NCBI GenBank assembly: GCA_019321725.1
Contig: CM033119.1
Coordinates: 19,096,556-19,160,555, forward strand
Direction of reading: 5' to 3'
DNA from: Paulownia fortunei
Taxonomy: Eukaryota > Streptophyta > Magnoliopsida > Lamiales > Paulowniaceae
DNA length: 64,000 bases
Shown here: piece after piece, positions 46,505 through 57,100 of the stretch
How positions within the stretch are numbered: position 1 is the first letter of the stretch
Layout of the letters: each line of letters opens with the position of its first letter
Program-made: the position numbers and the translations under genes
The notes under the pieces: generated by a model
Database searches by the model: none
Seen by the model: the letters and a program-made list of their open reading frames with translations, nothing else
What the model was told of the DNA's origin: nothing

Positions 46505-46900
46505 AGTTAATACATTGATTTATACGATTATATCTCATTTTATTGAAACTAATGAGCTTCAATTATATCGGACACAAGAACAAGTAATAAATTTTATGTG
46601 TCCAATACTATCTCATTTTAGATGGTATAAATATATATTTATGTCAAAAGTTCTAACTCGTAATTACTGCAATGCAGATTTTTGGAAAGAAGAATTTCTT
46701 TCTGGTTTATCAACTTTATTTGCTAAACGAGTTACAAATAGGCTAAAAGCCAAAAGTCAATCAGGATCCATCATTTGGGATCAATTATCTTATGGAGATT
46801 ATCTTCTGATATGATAGCCAAATGAATGAATCTATGTAATGACGTCAAGCTAAAATGATAGCTTGATCAACAAAAAATTGAGAATCGCCATATTGTAGGT
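46505..46900 (+). pseudogene. Caulimovirid coat-protein region remnant
   Basis: The plus-strand piece includes FRWYKYIFMSKVLTR, CNADFWKEEFLSGLSTLFAK and WDQLSYGD, a pattern I associate with the coat domain of caulimovirid polyproteins. A stop lies at 46814. Confidence 0.7.
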
Positions 46901-47059
46901 GATTTCTGTGAACAAATTAGTTTTCAACCAATCCAATATCCTAAAAAGGATAAACACAAGAAAAAACATAAGAAAAAAGAGGAGATTTTATAGATCTTCT
47001 AGACAATTTTCTAACGAGAAATCTTCAAAGTCTCCTAAAATGAGCAAGAAAAAAAAAGC

Positions 47060-47400
47060 CTAATGAAAAACCAGTTTGCTGGAAATATGGCAGAATTGGG
47101 CATAAGGCAAACAAGTGCTATGTTAAAAAGAAAATTCAAGCACTTGAAAAAGAAAATTCAAGCACTTGATATTGATGAAGGTCTAAAAAGATCTTTATTA
47201 AATATTCTTCTTAATGAAGAAGAAAATCAAGAAGACGTTCATGTCTCCATCATTAAGAATGATGAAGGAGAGTTCGCTTCTGATAATACTTCCAATAACA
47301 AAGAAGAATCAGAAGAAGAAGAAGATAATCAAATCAGTTGCAATAAAAATTGTGACTGTGACAAATGTTTAATAAATTTTCTAGGATTGTCATTGATCTA
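47060..47400 (+). pseudogene. Zinc knuckle and following acidic segment
   Basis: In one frame 47077-47118 reads CWKYGRIGHKANKC, a CX2CX4HX4C knuckle in which the second Cys is Tyr. A 21-base repeat after it (AAAGAAAATTCAAGCACTTG twice) and frame changes follow. Downstream is an acidic stretch rich in Glu and Asp, as in related polyproteins. Confidence 0.75.
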
Positions 47401-47810
47401 ATTGATTAAATTCAAGATTCTATTAAAAAATGAGAAACCATTCAACATTATCTTAGGGTAATTCAAAAACCCACTAAGCTATCCTAAAAGACAGAAGAAG
47501 ATAGAGAGCCTTATGCATACTATAAAATTCTTGAAAAGACTAAAAAGGTTAAAGAAAGAGAACCCACTATTTCTGGTCTAAAAGCTGAGATTACAGAAAT
47601 AAAAATAGAACTCTTTGTACTTAGAAATAAAATTTCTAAGTTTGAAAAATGTCCCTCTAGTTCTAAAAGTCCTAGCTGAGAAGAATCATTAGACGATGAA
47701 AAAGAAGAGGGGGAGAAAACTTTTCAAGAAGAAGTTAATCAACTATCTTCTAAAAAATTAAAAGAGTTCACTTGGGTTAATCATACTGACAAAATCATTT
47801 CTAAAAAATG
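47400..47810 (+). pseudogene. Linker with coiled-coil-like segment
   Basis: Reads LKAEITEIKIELFVLRNKIS with heptad-like Leu/Ile spacing, then an acidic segment. It links the zinc knuckle to the protease. Stops are present. Confidence 0.5.
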
Positions 47811-48080
47811 GTACTAAAAAATTACCATAATTGTTAACAAAGAATTTGCAATTGAGGTTGAAATACTATTACATACAAGTGTTGATGTCAATTGTATCTC
47901 TGAGGGAATAATACCTACTCATATTATTACAACTGTTAATAAGCAACCATTTATAGTTAATTATAGACTATATGATGCAGCAATTTGCAACAATGATGTT
48001 TGTTTATCAACCACTTTTGTCATGGTTAAAAACCTTTCTATAACAATTATTTTGGAACTCCATTTTTTCAAATGATTTTC
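47811..48080 (+). pseudogene. Retropepsin-like aspartic protease remnant
   Basis: Reads IIVNKEFAIEVEILLHTSVD then VNCISEGIIPT and AAICNNDVCLSTTFVMVKNL. The expected catalytic D-(T/S)-G is H-T-S here, so the active site is lost even apart from frame breaks. Confidence 0.75.
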
Positions 48081-48299
48081 CCTATCAATAAAATTGATCA
48101 AACTAGTCTTTTTACGACTATAAAGTGGCATGAATTATTTTTCCCATTTACCATGCCTCCTAAAACTCATTCTATAAATTTATTATTGAATATTCTTCAA
48201 AAGCAATAAAATTTTCTTTTATCCTTACAAAATGAAGTTTCATTTAAACTTCTTTGTGAAAAAATTAATTCTCCAAAAATTCAGCAAAAGATAAAAGAA

Positions 48300-49060
48300 T
48301 TTGAAAGAAACATTTACCAAAACTCCTAATGCCTTTTGGGGAAGGAAAAAACATATGGTAAGTTTTGCCATATGATCCAGATTTTAATGAAAAATATATT
48401 CCAACCAAAGCTTGCCTTATTGCTATGGGTCCAAGATATCTTGAGCTTTGTAAAAAGAAAATTCAAGAATTACTTGAAAAAGGTCTAATATGGCCAAGTC
48501 ATAGCTCTTGGAGTTGCCCTGCATTCTAGTTGAGAATGACGCAGAAATAGGAAGAGGAGCTCCAAGATTGGTAATTAATTATAAACCGCTAAATAAAGTA
48601 CTTAGATGGATTCAATATCCAATTCCTAATAAAAAGTATTTGCTTAATAGGCTTAGTCAAGCCCAAATATTTTCAAAATTTGATATGAAGTCAGAATTCT
48701 GGCAAATTCTACTAAAAGAAGAATATTCTAAATATAAAACAGCTTTCACAATGCCTTTTGGGCATTATGAATTGAATATTATACCATTTGGGCTAAAAAT
48801 GCTCCTTCAGAATTTCAACATGTCATGAATGACATATATAATCCTCATATGGAGTTTACAATTGTTTATATTGATGATGTGCTAATTTATTCTGCTAATA
48901 TTGAGCAACATTTTAAGCACTTAAATATATTTATAAATACAACTAAGAAAGGTGGACTTGATGTTATAGCAAAGAAGTTTAAAAAAAAGTTAGATTTCTT
49001 GGTCATTATATTGAAAATGGACTAATAAGTCCTATAAAAAGAGCAATAAAATTTGCTAAC
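48300..49060 (+). pseudogene. Reverse transcriptase remnant
   Basis: Motifs in order: PRLVINYKPLNKV, SKFDMKSEFWQILL, YKTAFTMPFGHYELNIIPFG and, after a frameshift near 48800, IVYIDDVLIYS (YIDD at 48867-48878). The last motif is the RT catalytic site and is preserved, but the gene cannot be read through. It belongs with Caulimoviridae/Ty3-like RTs. Confidence 0.92.
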
Positions 49061-49700
49061 AAATTTTCTAATGAAATAACTGATAAAAATCATATACAAA
49101 GATTTTTTGAAAGTCTAAATTACATTGCAGATTTCTATAATGGACTTGCATTTGATTGCAAACTCCTTTTTCAAAGGTTAAATAGTAATCCTCAACCATA
49201 GACTAACAGTCATACTAATGCAGTAAGAAAAATAAAATAAAAAGCTAAAGAGTTTTCGTGTTTAGCTATTGCTAATCCAAATTTATTTAAAATTATCAAA
49301 ATTGACACCTCTGAAATAGGTAACGAAGGAATCCTTAAATAAAAAGATGGATCTAATGAGGTCCTTATCAGATATACTTATGGCTTGTGGAACCAAGCAC
49401 AAAAAAAACTATTCAACCATAAAAAAGAAAATACTTAGTATTGTCCTTTGTATCACTAAATTTGAGAGTGATACAATTAGCAAAAAATTCTTACTAAGAA
49501 TTGATTGTAAATCTGCGAAAGAAGTATTGCATAAAGATGTTAAAAATATTGTATCTAAATAGATATTTGCCAAATGGCAAGTAATACTGTCTTGTTTCGA
49601 ATTTGATATTGAACATATCTCTGGAAAATCTATTGCCTTACCAGATTTTCTAATCAGAGAATCTCTACAAGGAACGCCCTTGGAAAATGATAACTAATAT
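49061..49700 (+). pseudogene. RNase H remnant and polyprotein end
   Basis: CGTKHKKNYSTIKKKILSIV, FLLRIDCKSAKEVLHKDVKN, then IFAKWQ and ISGKSIALPDFL match the RNase H end of caulimovirid polyproteins. A stop at 49559 and earlier frame breaks disrupt it. Confidence 0.87.
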
Positions 49701-49959
49701 GAAGTTAGCTTCAATGAAGAAAAATAGTGCTAAAAGCACAAGGAAACAAATAGATGAGGGTTCATCAAAGGCTAATATCCAAGTAGGAGATGATTCATCA
49801 CAATTCAATCCTATTAAGGAATTCGAAAATGATGAAACTGCTTATGAAATATAGATGTATCACAAGCCGACATGAAAAGAAAAAGCTAATGAAGATGATA
49901 AAATAATGGATTGACAAGATCCATATGAAGATGATGAAGAAGCCATGATTGACATACTG

Positions 49960-50095
49960 ACAACTCTTTGTGGAGAATAACGTCATCCATGACAACTTCC
50001 AAAAGCTGATGTCATCAGTGACAACTTTAGAATTCAAAGTGTTCTACTGTACAAAGTTTAATTAGTTTTTAGTTCCGTTTCTTTTTTATATAAGG
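49960..50095 (+). promoter_or_regulatory. Caulimovirid promoter remnant with TATA box
   Basis: TATATAAG at 50087-50094 lies downstream of TGACGT-like sites (AACGTCATCCATGAC near 49978; GATGTCATCAGTGAC near 50010). Paired TGACG-type sites upstream of a TATA box are the usual arrangement of caulimovirid full-length promoters. Activity is untested. Confidence 0.7.
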
Positions 50096-50247
50096 GAAGG
50101 ACCTCACCCTTATTGGGGCACGCTAGAAAATACTCTTCTCTCTCTCTTTTAAAGATCTTCAATTCTCTCTTTAGATAGTACTATCCTCCTCTCTCTATTG
50201 TTATACTTCTCCATTGTAATATACTCTCTGAAGTATTTTGAAGTATC

Positions 50248-50253
50248 AATAAA
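50248..50253 (+). terminator. Polyadenylation signal AATAAA of the viral transcript
   Basis: AATAAA lies about 155 bases after the TATA box, the usual short spacing in caulimovirids, where the genomic RNA reads past it once and is cut on the second pass. Confidence 0.6.
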
Positions 50254-50422
50254 GGTTTTGCAATTCTAGAAGAAGTTCTTTTGATGTAAGTATTTACTTT
50301 TATATTTCTTCTTTTTTGATTAATGAATCATATTAGAGGAATATAATATGTTACAAATTTTCCTTCTAGAAATTATTTGAAAAAAACTAAAAGAAAAAAT
50401 AGATTAATTCAACAAAATATTC

Positions 50423-50430
50423 ATTACTAT
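50423..50430 (+). repeat. Left 8-bp target duplication of the hAT-like element
   Basis: ATTACTAT here against ATTAGTAT at 52958-52965; seven of eight match. Confidence 0.75.
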
Positions 50431-50559
50431 TAGGGCTGTAATCGAATCAAATCAAGCCGAATAGAAAAAAGTTTGAGCCCGGCTCGTTTGAATTTTTCAT
50501 AGGTTCGAGCTCGATTCGAGTTTTTATAATTAAGCTTGAGCTCAGTTTATTTGAAAATT

Positions 50560-50745
50560 ATTAAGCTCGCGAACGACTCAAGCTTAGTTTGAGCTCGACT
50601 CGTTAAGCATAAAATCAAGCTCAAGTTCAAGCTTGTTTTCGAGCTCGTTAAGCATACAATCGAGATCAAGTTCATTTTCAAGCTCGTTAAGTATACAATC
50701 GAGATCGAGCTCATTAAGCATACAATCGAGCTCGATAAGCACATT
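50560..50745 (+). repeat. Short tandem subterminal repeats of the hAT-like element
   Basis: Units of the form AAGCATACAATCGAG with CTCGTTAAG or CTCATTAAG recur several times, giving alternating GAGCTCG sites in both directions. Confidence 0.75.
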
Positions 50746-50774
50746 TCATTTCAAAAAATAGAAAACAACACATT

Positions 50775-51890
50775 TTATTATATATTTTAATCTACGTTTA
50801 TTATTATTAATTGAAATTCTTAGTTTATGCATTATTTTAAATATAATTAATATATAAATTTTATTATTATAGTTCATTATCCTAAGATTTAGAATTGAAT
50901 TTTAGTTGATTAGACTAAGTATATTATTACATATTTATATTTTTATGTTTTTTAAAATTTAAAGCAAAACAACTATCTAATCTTCTAACTAATTTAATCT
51001 AAATGTAGTATCTTAAAGTATGATATTTGATTAGTTTTTATTTTATTATTTTATATTTTTATTCTTCTTTTATCTTAATTTTTATTTATTATCTTAAGTT
51101 TGACTTTTATTTTTTATTTAATTATTCTAAATCATGGTTCTATAGTATAATTTTGCCTATTATATTAAGTTTATTATTATTAACTTGATTTTTTTATAAT
51201 GATGTAAAATGTAGGTAGTATATAAAATTTTTGATTGACTATTATAATTTATCATCTTAGAATTTAGAATTTAGTTTTTTCTTAATTACTCTAAATTTAT
51301 ATTCTTATTGTTAAATATTTTAAATGCAACAAATTTATTCAGCATTCCTAAATTCATTTCTATTCCCATATAATTTTATTTTTATATACTAATACCCCTT
51401 AAGAGTATAGTAAAAAAGCATGTGCGAGTATTATTCGACATTCATAATAATTCGTGATTTGAATTTTATTTGGATATAATAAAAAAAGATAAAAAAATAT
51501 CATTGAATGACATGAATTCGGATACAGGTATATTTTGTTAAATTAAAATGAACTTATACTTATAAATTTAATCTTATTTTAATGAATTATCTTAAGTTGA
51601 AATTTAATTATTTATTTTATATTTTAATCTACGCTTATTATCATTAATTGAAATTCTTAGTTTATGACTTATTTTAAATATAGTTAAGATATAAAATTTT
51701 AGTTTATTATTATAGTTTATCATCCTAAGATTAGAATTGAATTTTAGTTGATTAGACTAGGTATATTATTACATATTTATAGTTTTATGTTTTTTAAATT
51801 TTAAAGCGAACCAACTATCTAATCTTCTAACTAATTTTAATTTAATTGTATTATCTTAAAGTATGATATTTGATTACTTTTAATTTTATT
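50775..51890 (+). repeat. Internal duplication in the hAT-like element, offset about 838 bp
   Basis: 50775-51050 recurs at 51615-51890 with small changes (TAATCTACG-TTATTA, ATTAGAATTGAATTTTAGTT and AACTATCTAATCTTCTAAC are common to both). Confidence 0.85.
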
Positions 51891-52029
51891 ATTTTATTTT
51901 TTTAATTATTCTAAATCGTTGGTTCTAAGTATATTATTAAATTTTATTTATTGCTCTAAGTTGATTAATCTAAATTCATTATTCTCTATTTATATTCTTA
52001 TTTTTAAATATTTTAAATATATAAAAATT

Positions 52030-52455
52030 TATTAATTTCAAGTAGCTCATATTGTAGATGTTTCCTAAATCATACTAAGAGTTGGTTTTATTTGATTAAC
52101 CTAATTTTATTAATTATTCTAAATTTATATTCTTATTTTATGAATTATCTTGGTTATATATAATTAGTTAATTAATTATTCTAAATATACCATTATAAGA
52201 TTTGCATTGATTAATCTAAATTTATTATTCTTTATTTATATTCTTATTTTAAATTTTTTTAAATGTATAAAATTTATTAATTTCAAGTAGGTCATACTCT
52301 AGATGTTTCATAAATCATAATAAGAGTTGGTTTTATTTGATTAACCTAATTTTATTAATTATTCTAAATTTGTATTCTTATTTTATGAATTATCTTAGTT
52401 ATATATAATTTTTCAATTAATTATTCTAAATATACCATTATAAAATTTGCATTAA
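52030..52455 (+). repeat. Second internal tandem duplication in the hAT-like element
   Basis: TTAATTTCAAGTAG and AGAGTTGGTTTTATTTGATT blocks recur about 245 bases apart, giving two units. Confidence 0.85.
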
Positions 52456-52957
52456 ATTTTATTTTGTGATTATGTTAGTTTTTAAAGAATATTTTAATAT
52501 GCTTGATTATACAAAAATGTAGTTGGCTCAGTGGTGTGAGTTTTCATATTTTCTTCAAAGGTATTATGTTTGATTCCATTGGAAAACTTTATGTTTAAGA
52601 TTTTTATAATTTTATAGAGTCTATTATCGAACTTCTAAACGAGCCGCTTGCGAACATGGTTGTGAACTTATCAAACAAGTTAGGCTTGCGAACAAGCTCA
52701 CGAGCATATAAACGAGATGAGTTCAAGGTCGAGCTCGCGAGCATATAAACGAGTTGATCTTAAGCTCGAGCTCGTGAATAGGCTCACAAGTATATAAACA
52801 AGTAGGCTTGCGAGCTAACGAGTCAAATACTACTAGGCTCAAGCTCAAAATTGAGCTCGAGTTCGGCTTGTTAAAGTTACCGATCGATCTCGAATGAATT
52901 TTTTTTCGAGCTGAGATCTAAATAGTTCGCGAGTGGCTTGATTTTTTTACAGCCCTA

Positions 52958-52965
52958 ATTAGTAT
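52958..52965 (+). repeat. Right 8-bp target duplication of the hAT-like element
   Basis: ATTAGTAT, partner of 50423-50430. Confidence 0.75.
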
Positions 52966-53158
52966 AGAAATCTTTTAACTATCGAACCCCTTACACTGTA
53001 GTTTACTGTTTGACTCATAGCCAACTTCAGGGTCATATTAGAACCCTAAAAAGATACGAAAGAGAAGTAAATATTCTCATTGCCTAAATTCCAAGCATAC
53101 TCTGATCTAACTAAAAGTTAGGGAGCTAATTTTATGCTCTGCCAACCTGGTGCCAAAT

Positions 53159-53170
53159 TGGTATCAGAGC
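53159..53170 (+). promoter_or_regulatory. Initiator tRNA-Met primer-binding site of the caulimovirid
   Basis: TGGTATCAGAGC, the 12-base complement of the 3' end of plant initiator tRNA-Met, is intact. It marks the origin of minus-strand DNA synthesis in Caulimoviridae and lies upstream of the first coding region, as expected. Confidence 0.92.
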
Positions 53171-53349
53171 CATAGTTCTTTCTAGTTTCTTGAAAGATTC
53201 TTTTGAAATTTTAATATTATGTTTATCGGTGTGAAGCTCTACCCAAGCTTTGTGCCTTCAGTCACGTAGTCGGTAAAGCCTGTGTTGGCCTGAGGTGCCG
53301 TTGAAAGGTATGACATAAATCGTTGAAAGTATTTTCACCACCATGAATA

Positions 53350-54130
53350 AGATCATTAAATCTTTTTAAAAGAATCTTGATGAATCTTTCAAAGGAAACA
53401 AAGTGATCATAATCTCTGAAAACTTTGAGAAAAATCTTCAAAGTTGGAAATTACCAATCTCTTCTAATCAGAAGATCCACAAAACTGAAAGTTTCAACTT
53501 TAAATCTAACTACATAGTCAAGAATATAGAAGAGTTAATCCCTCTAAAAGAAGGGTATAACATTTTTAGATTATTATCTGAAAAACTTATTTCTGCTCAT
53601 AAGCAGAATTATAAATTTTTACATCTAGGAAGGATACAAGTTGGCTTAAAGCCACTTACCAGACTTGGTCTAAACACATCTTTCCTAATAATAGTCAGAG
53701 ACCAAAGGTATAAGAATTTTAAAAATTCTCTAATACAAATCATTGAATCATCCCTCTGTGATGCCAGTTCATTTTAGCTGTTTTCCTAATTTAACAGTCT
53801 CATTATTAGACTCTAATATCCTTTAGGCTATTACCCTAAATGTAAAAACTAAAGGGTTTGATATGATCACAGGATCAGAAAACGTAGTCCTTGTGTACAG
53901 AATCTGTTACAAGGTAATAAATACTACTATCTCTAATTTTAGAATTAGTTCAGATAGGGTCACCTCTAAACGATGAGAAAGAACGTTGTTCATAATAGAT
54001 GTTGCTAAAATTAATCTTATGGTTCCAAAGACTATTTCTTGAAATTAAGTTTCTCTTCCTGAAATATGGATTATGGAACAAGTAGTTCCGACTCATAAAG
54101 ATGAGCCTAGGAGTTTGGGAGGAGGAATTA
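53350..54130 (+). pseudogene. Caulimovirid movement protein, N-terminal part (right copy)
   Basis: Open from 53403 to 53777 for 124 residues with HLGRIQVGLKPLTRLGLNT, the most conserved caulimovirid movement-protein block, and IIESSLCD shortly after. The reading continues in other frames to about 54130, with stops, and is then replaced by satellite DNA. This is the best-preserved virus-derived piece in the window, but it is truncated. Confidence 0.88.
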
Positions 54131-54132
54131 TA

Positions 54133-57100
54133 TCATTAAAAGAAAAAATAATTCAGTTAAACTATAATTTGAATATGTAAATAAGAAATGAGTATCAAGT
54201 TTTTAAATTTTTTTAATATTAATAAATATTAATAGTAGGAAAATATTTTTTCTCATTCTAACTTCTGTGCTATAGCATACATTTTTAATTTATTAGAAAA
54301 AAATTAAATTTTTTAGAATGTAAACTTTTAAGAAGAAAAAAAGTCATTTAAAATAAAAATTTAATATGAAAATAAGAAATAGGTACCAACATCCTAATAG
54401 CCTTTTCAATTCTTAGTCATAATTAAAAATAAAAGTAGAAATATATTGTTTCTCTTATAGAAAATAATTTAAGTTTTCTTTAAAATTATATAGTTAAAAG
54501 AAAAAAAAATTCAATTAAACTATAATTTGAATATGTAAGCAAGAAATGCATATCAAGTTTTCAATTTTTTTATCTTCTTTAACATTAATAGTGGGAAAAT
54601 ATTTTTCCTTATTCTAACTCTTATGTCAAAGTATACACTTTTAATTTATTAGAAAAAATTAAATTTCTCTGAATGTAAACTTTTAAAAAGAACACAAATT
54701 ATTTAAAATAAAAATCTAATATGAAAACAAGAAATAAATACCAACATCCTGAGTAGCTTTTTCAATTTTTAGTCATAATTAAAAATAAAAGTAGAAATAT
54801 ATTGTTTCTCTTAAAGAAAGTCATTTAAGTTGTCTTTGAAATTATACAATTAAAATAAAAAAAATCTAGTTAAACTATAATTAGAAGAAAACTAATTTTT
54901 TTAGAACGCAAACTTTTAAAAAAGAAAAAAATCAATTAAAATAAAAAATTAATAAGAGAGCAATAAATAGGTACCAACATTATGAATCGCATTTTCAATT
55001 TTTAGTCATTATTTAAAAAAAGTAAAAAATATATTGTTTCTCTCATAGAAAATAAGATAAGTTTTCTTTGAAATTATACAGTAAAAAGAAAAAGACAATC
55101 CAATTAAACTATAATTTGAATATATAAGCAAGAAATGAGTATTAAATTTTTAAAATTTAAATATTATTTAACATTAACAATAGGAATTATTTTTTCTCAT
55201 TCTAACTCCTATGTTATAGCATACGCTTTTAATTTATTAGAAAAAAATAATTTTTTTGAACATAAACCTTTTAAAAGAAAATAACTAATTAAAAATAAAA
55301 ATGTAATATGAAAGGCAAGAAATAGGTACCAACATTCTGAGTCGTTTTGTCAATTTTTAGTCATAACTAAAAATAAAAGTAGAAAATACATGTAAGCTTT
55401 CCTTGAAATTATATAGTAAAAAGAAAAAAAATCTAGTTAAACTATAATTTGAATACGTAACCAAGAAATGGGTATCAAATTTTTAAATTTTTAATCTTAT
55501 TTAAACTTAATAGTAGGAAAGTATTTTTTCTCTTTTTAACTCATGTGTTATAGCATACACTTTTAATTTATTAAAAAAAATAATTTTTTTAGAGCATAAA
55601 TTTTTAAAAATAAAAAAATCAATTAAAATAAAAACTTAATATGAAAGCAATAAATAGGTACCAACATTCTGACTCATTTTTTTAATTTTTAGTCATAATT
55701 AAAAATAAAAAGAGTAAATATATTGATTCTCTAAAAGAAAATAATGTAAGTTTTCTTTGAAATTATACAGTAAAAGGAAAAAACAATACAGTTAAACTAC
55801 AATTTGAATACGTAAGAGAGAAATGGTATCAAGTTATCAAATTTTTAATGTTATTTAACATCAATAGTTGGAATGCATTTCTTCTTATTCTAACTCTTGT
55901 GTTATAATATACGCTTTTAATTTTTTAGACAAAAATAACTTTTTTAGAACATAAACATTTAAAAGGAAAAAAAATCAATTAAAATAAAAATTTAATATGA
56001 AAGCAAGAAATATGTACTAACATTTTGAGTTGTTTTCTCATTTTTTTGTCAAAATTAAAAATAAAAGTAGGAAATATATTGTTTCTCTCATAGAAAATAA
56101 TATAAGTTTTCTTTGAAATTATACAGTAAAAAAATTCAGTTAAACTATAATTTGAATATGTAAGTAAGAAATAGGCATCAAGTTTTCAAAATTTTAATCT
56201 TATTTAACATTAACAATAGGAAAGTATTTTTTCTCATTCGAACTCACATGTTATAGCATACACTTTTAATTTATTAGAAAAAAATAAATTTTTTGAACAT
56301 AAACTATTAAAAAGAAAATAGTTAATTAAAATAAAAATATAATTTGAAAGTAAAAAATATGTACCAACATTCTGAGTCATTTTTTCAATTTTTGGTCATA
56401 ATTAAAATAAAAATAGAAAATATATTGTTTCTCTCATAGAAAATAATGTAAGTTTTCTTTGAAATTATACAGTAAAAAGAAAAAAACAATCCAGTTAAAC
56501 TATAATTTGAATACGTAAGCAAGAAATGAGTATCATGTTTTTAAATTTTTAATCTTATTTAATATTAATAGTAGGAAAGTATTTTTCCTCATTCTAACTC
56601 ATGTGTTACAACATATACTTTAAATTTATTAGAAAAAAATAATTTTCTTGGAATGTAAACTTTTGAAACGAATAAAAATAATTAAAATAAAAATTTAATA
56701 TGAAAGCAAGAAATAGGTACCAATATTTTGAGTCGTTTTTCAATTTTTAGTCATAATTAAAAAAAAAGTAGAAAAAATATTATTTCTTTAATTGAAAATA
56801 ATGTAAGTTTTTCTTGAAATTATACAGTTAAAAGAAAAAATAATTTAGTTAAACTATAATCTAAATACGAAAGTAAGAAATGAATATTAAGTTTTTAAAT
56901 TTTTAATCTTATTTAACATCAACAATTGGAAAATATTTTTCCTCATTCTAACTCCTGTGCCATAGGATACACTTTTAATTTTTTATAAAAATAATGTTTT
57001 AAGATCATAAAGTTTTAAAAAGAAAAAATTCAATTAAAATAAAACTTTAATATGAAAGCAAGAAATAGTATCAATATTTTGAGTCGCTTTTTTAATTGTT

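Larger units (their letters stand above)
50431..52957. mobile_element. Non-autonomous hAT-like DNA transposon nested in the caulimovirid
   Basis: Ends TAGGGCTGTAA (left) and TTACAGCCCTA (right) form terminal inverted repeats, with further inverted similarity (ATCAAGCC). Length is 2527 bases and 8-bp direct repeats flank it, as expected of hAT. About 300 bases at each end are packed with GAGCTCG/CGAGCT motifs, resembling the subterminal transposase-binding clusters of hAT elements. The interior is extremely AT-rich, has internal duplications and contains no transposase frame. Confidence 0.85.
44845..54130 (+). mobile_element. Endogenous caulimovirid (pararetrovirus) copy, decayed and terminally redundant
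   Basis: Plus-strand domains run in the order movement protein, coat, zinc knuckle, protease, RT, RNase H, then promoter, leader, tRNA-Met primer site and the start of movement protein again. Sequence from about 44845 recurs from about 53268, so more than one circular genome length is present head to tail. One unit is about 5.9 kb after removing the nested transposon, shorter than a typical 7-8 kb genome. Stops and frameshifts occur in every domain, so no complete protein can be read. Domain order resembles florendovirus/petuvirus-type members of Caulimoviridae; the genus is inferred. The right end is cut by the satellite array. Confidence 0.9.

Noticed and set aside
44845..54130. Possibility of an intact or activatable endogenous virus
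   Set aside because: Every coding domain has stops or frameshifts, catalytic or binding residues are lost in the protease and zinc knuckle, the unit is shorter than a genome, and a transposon splits the leader.
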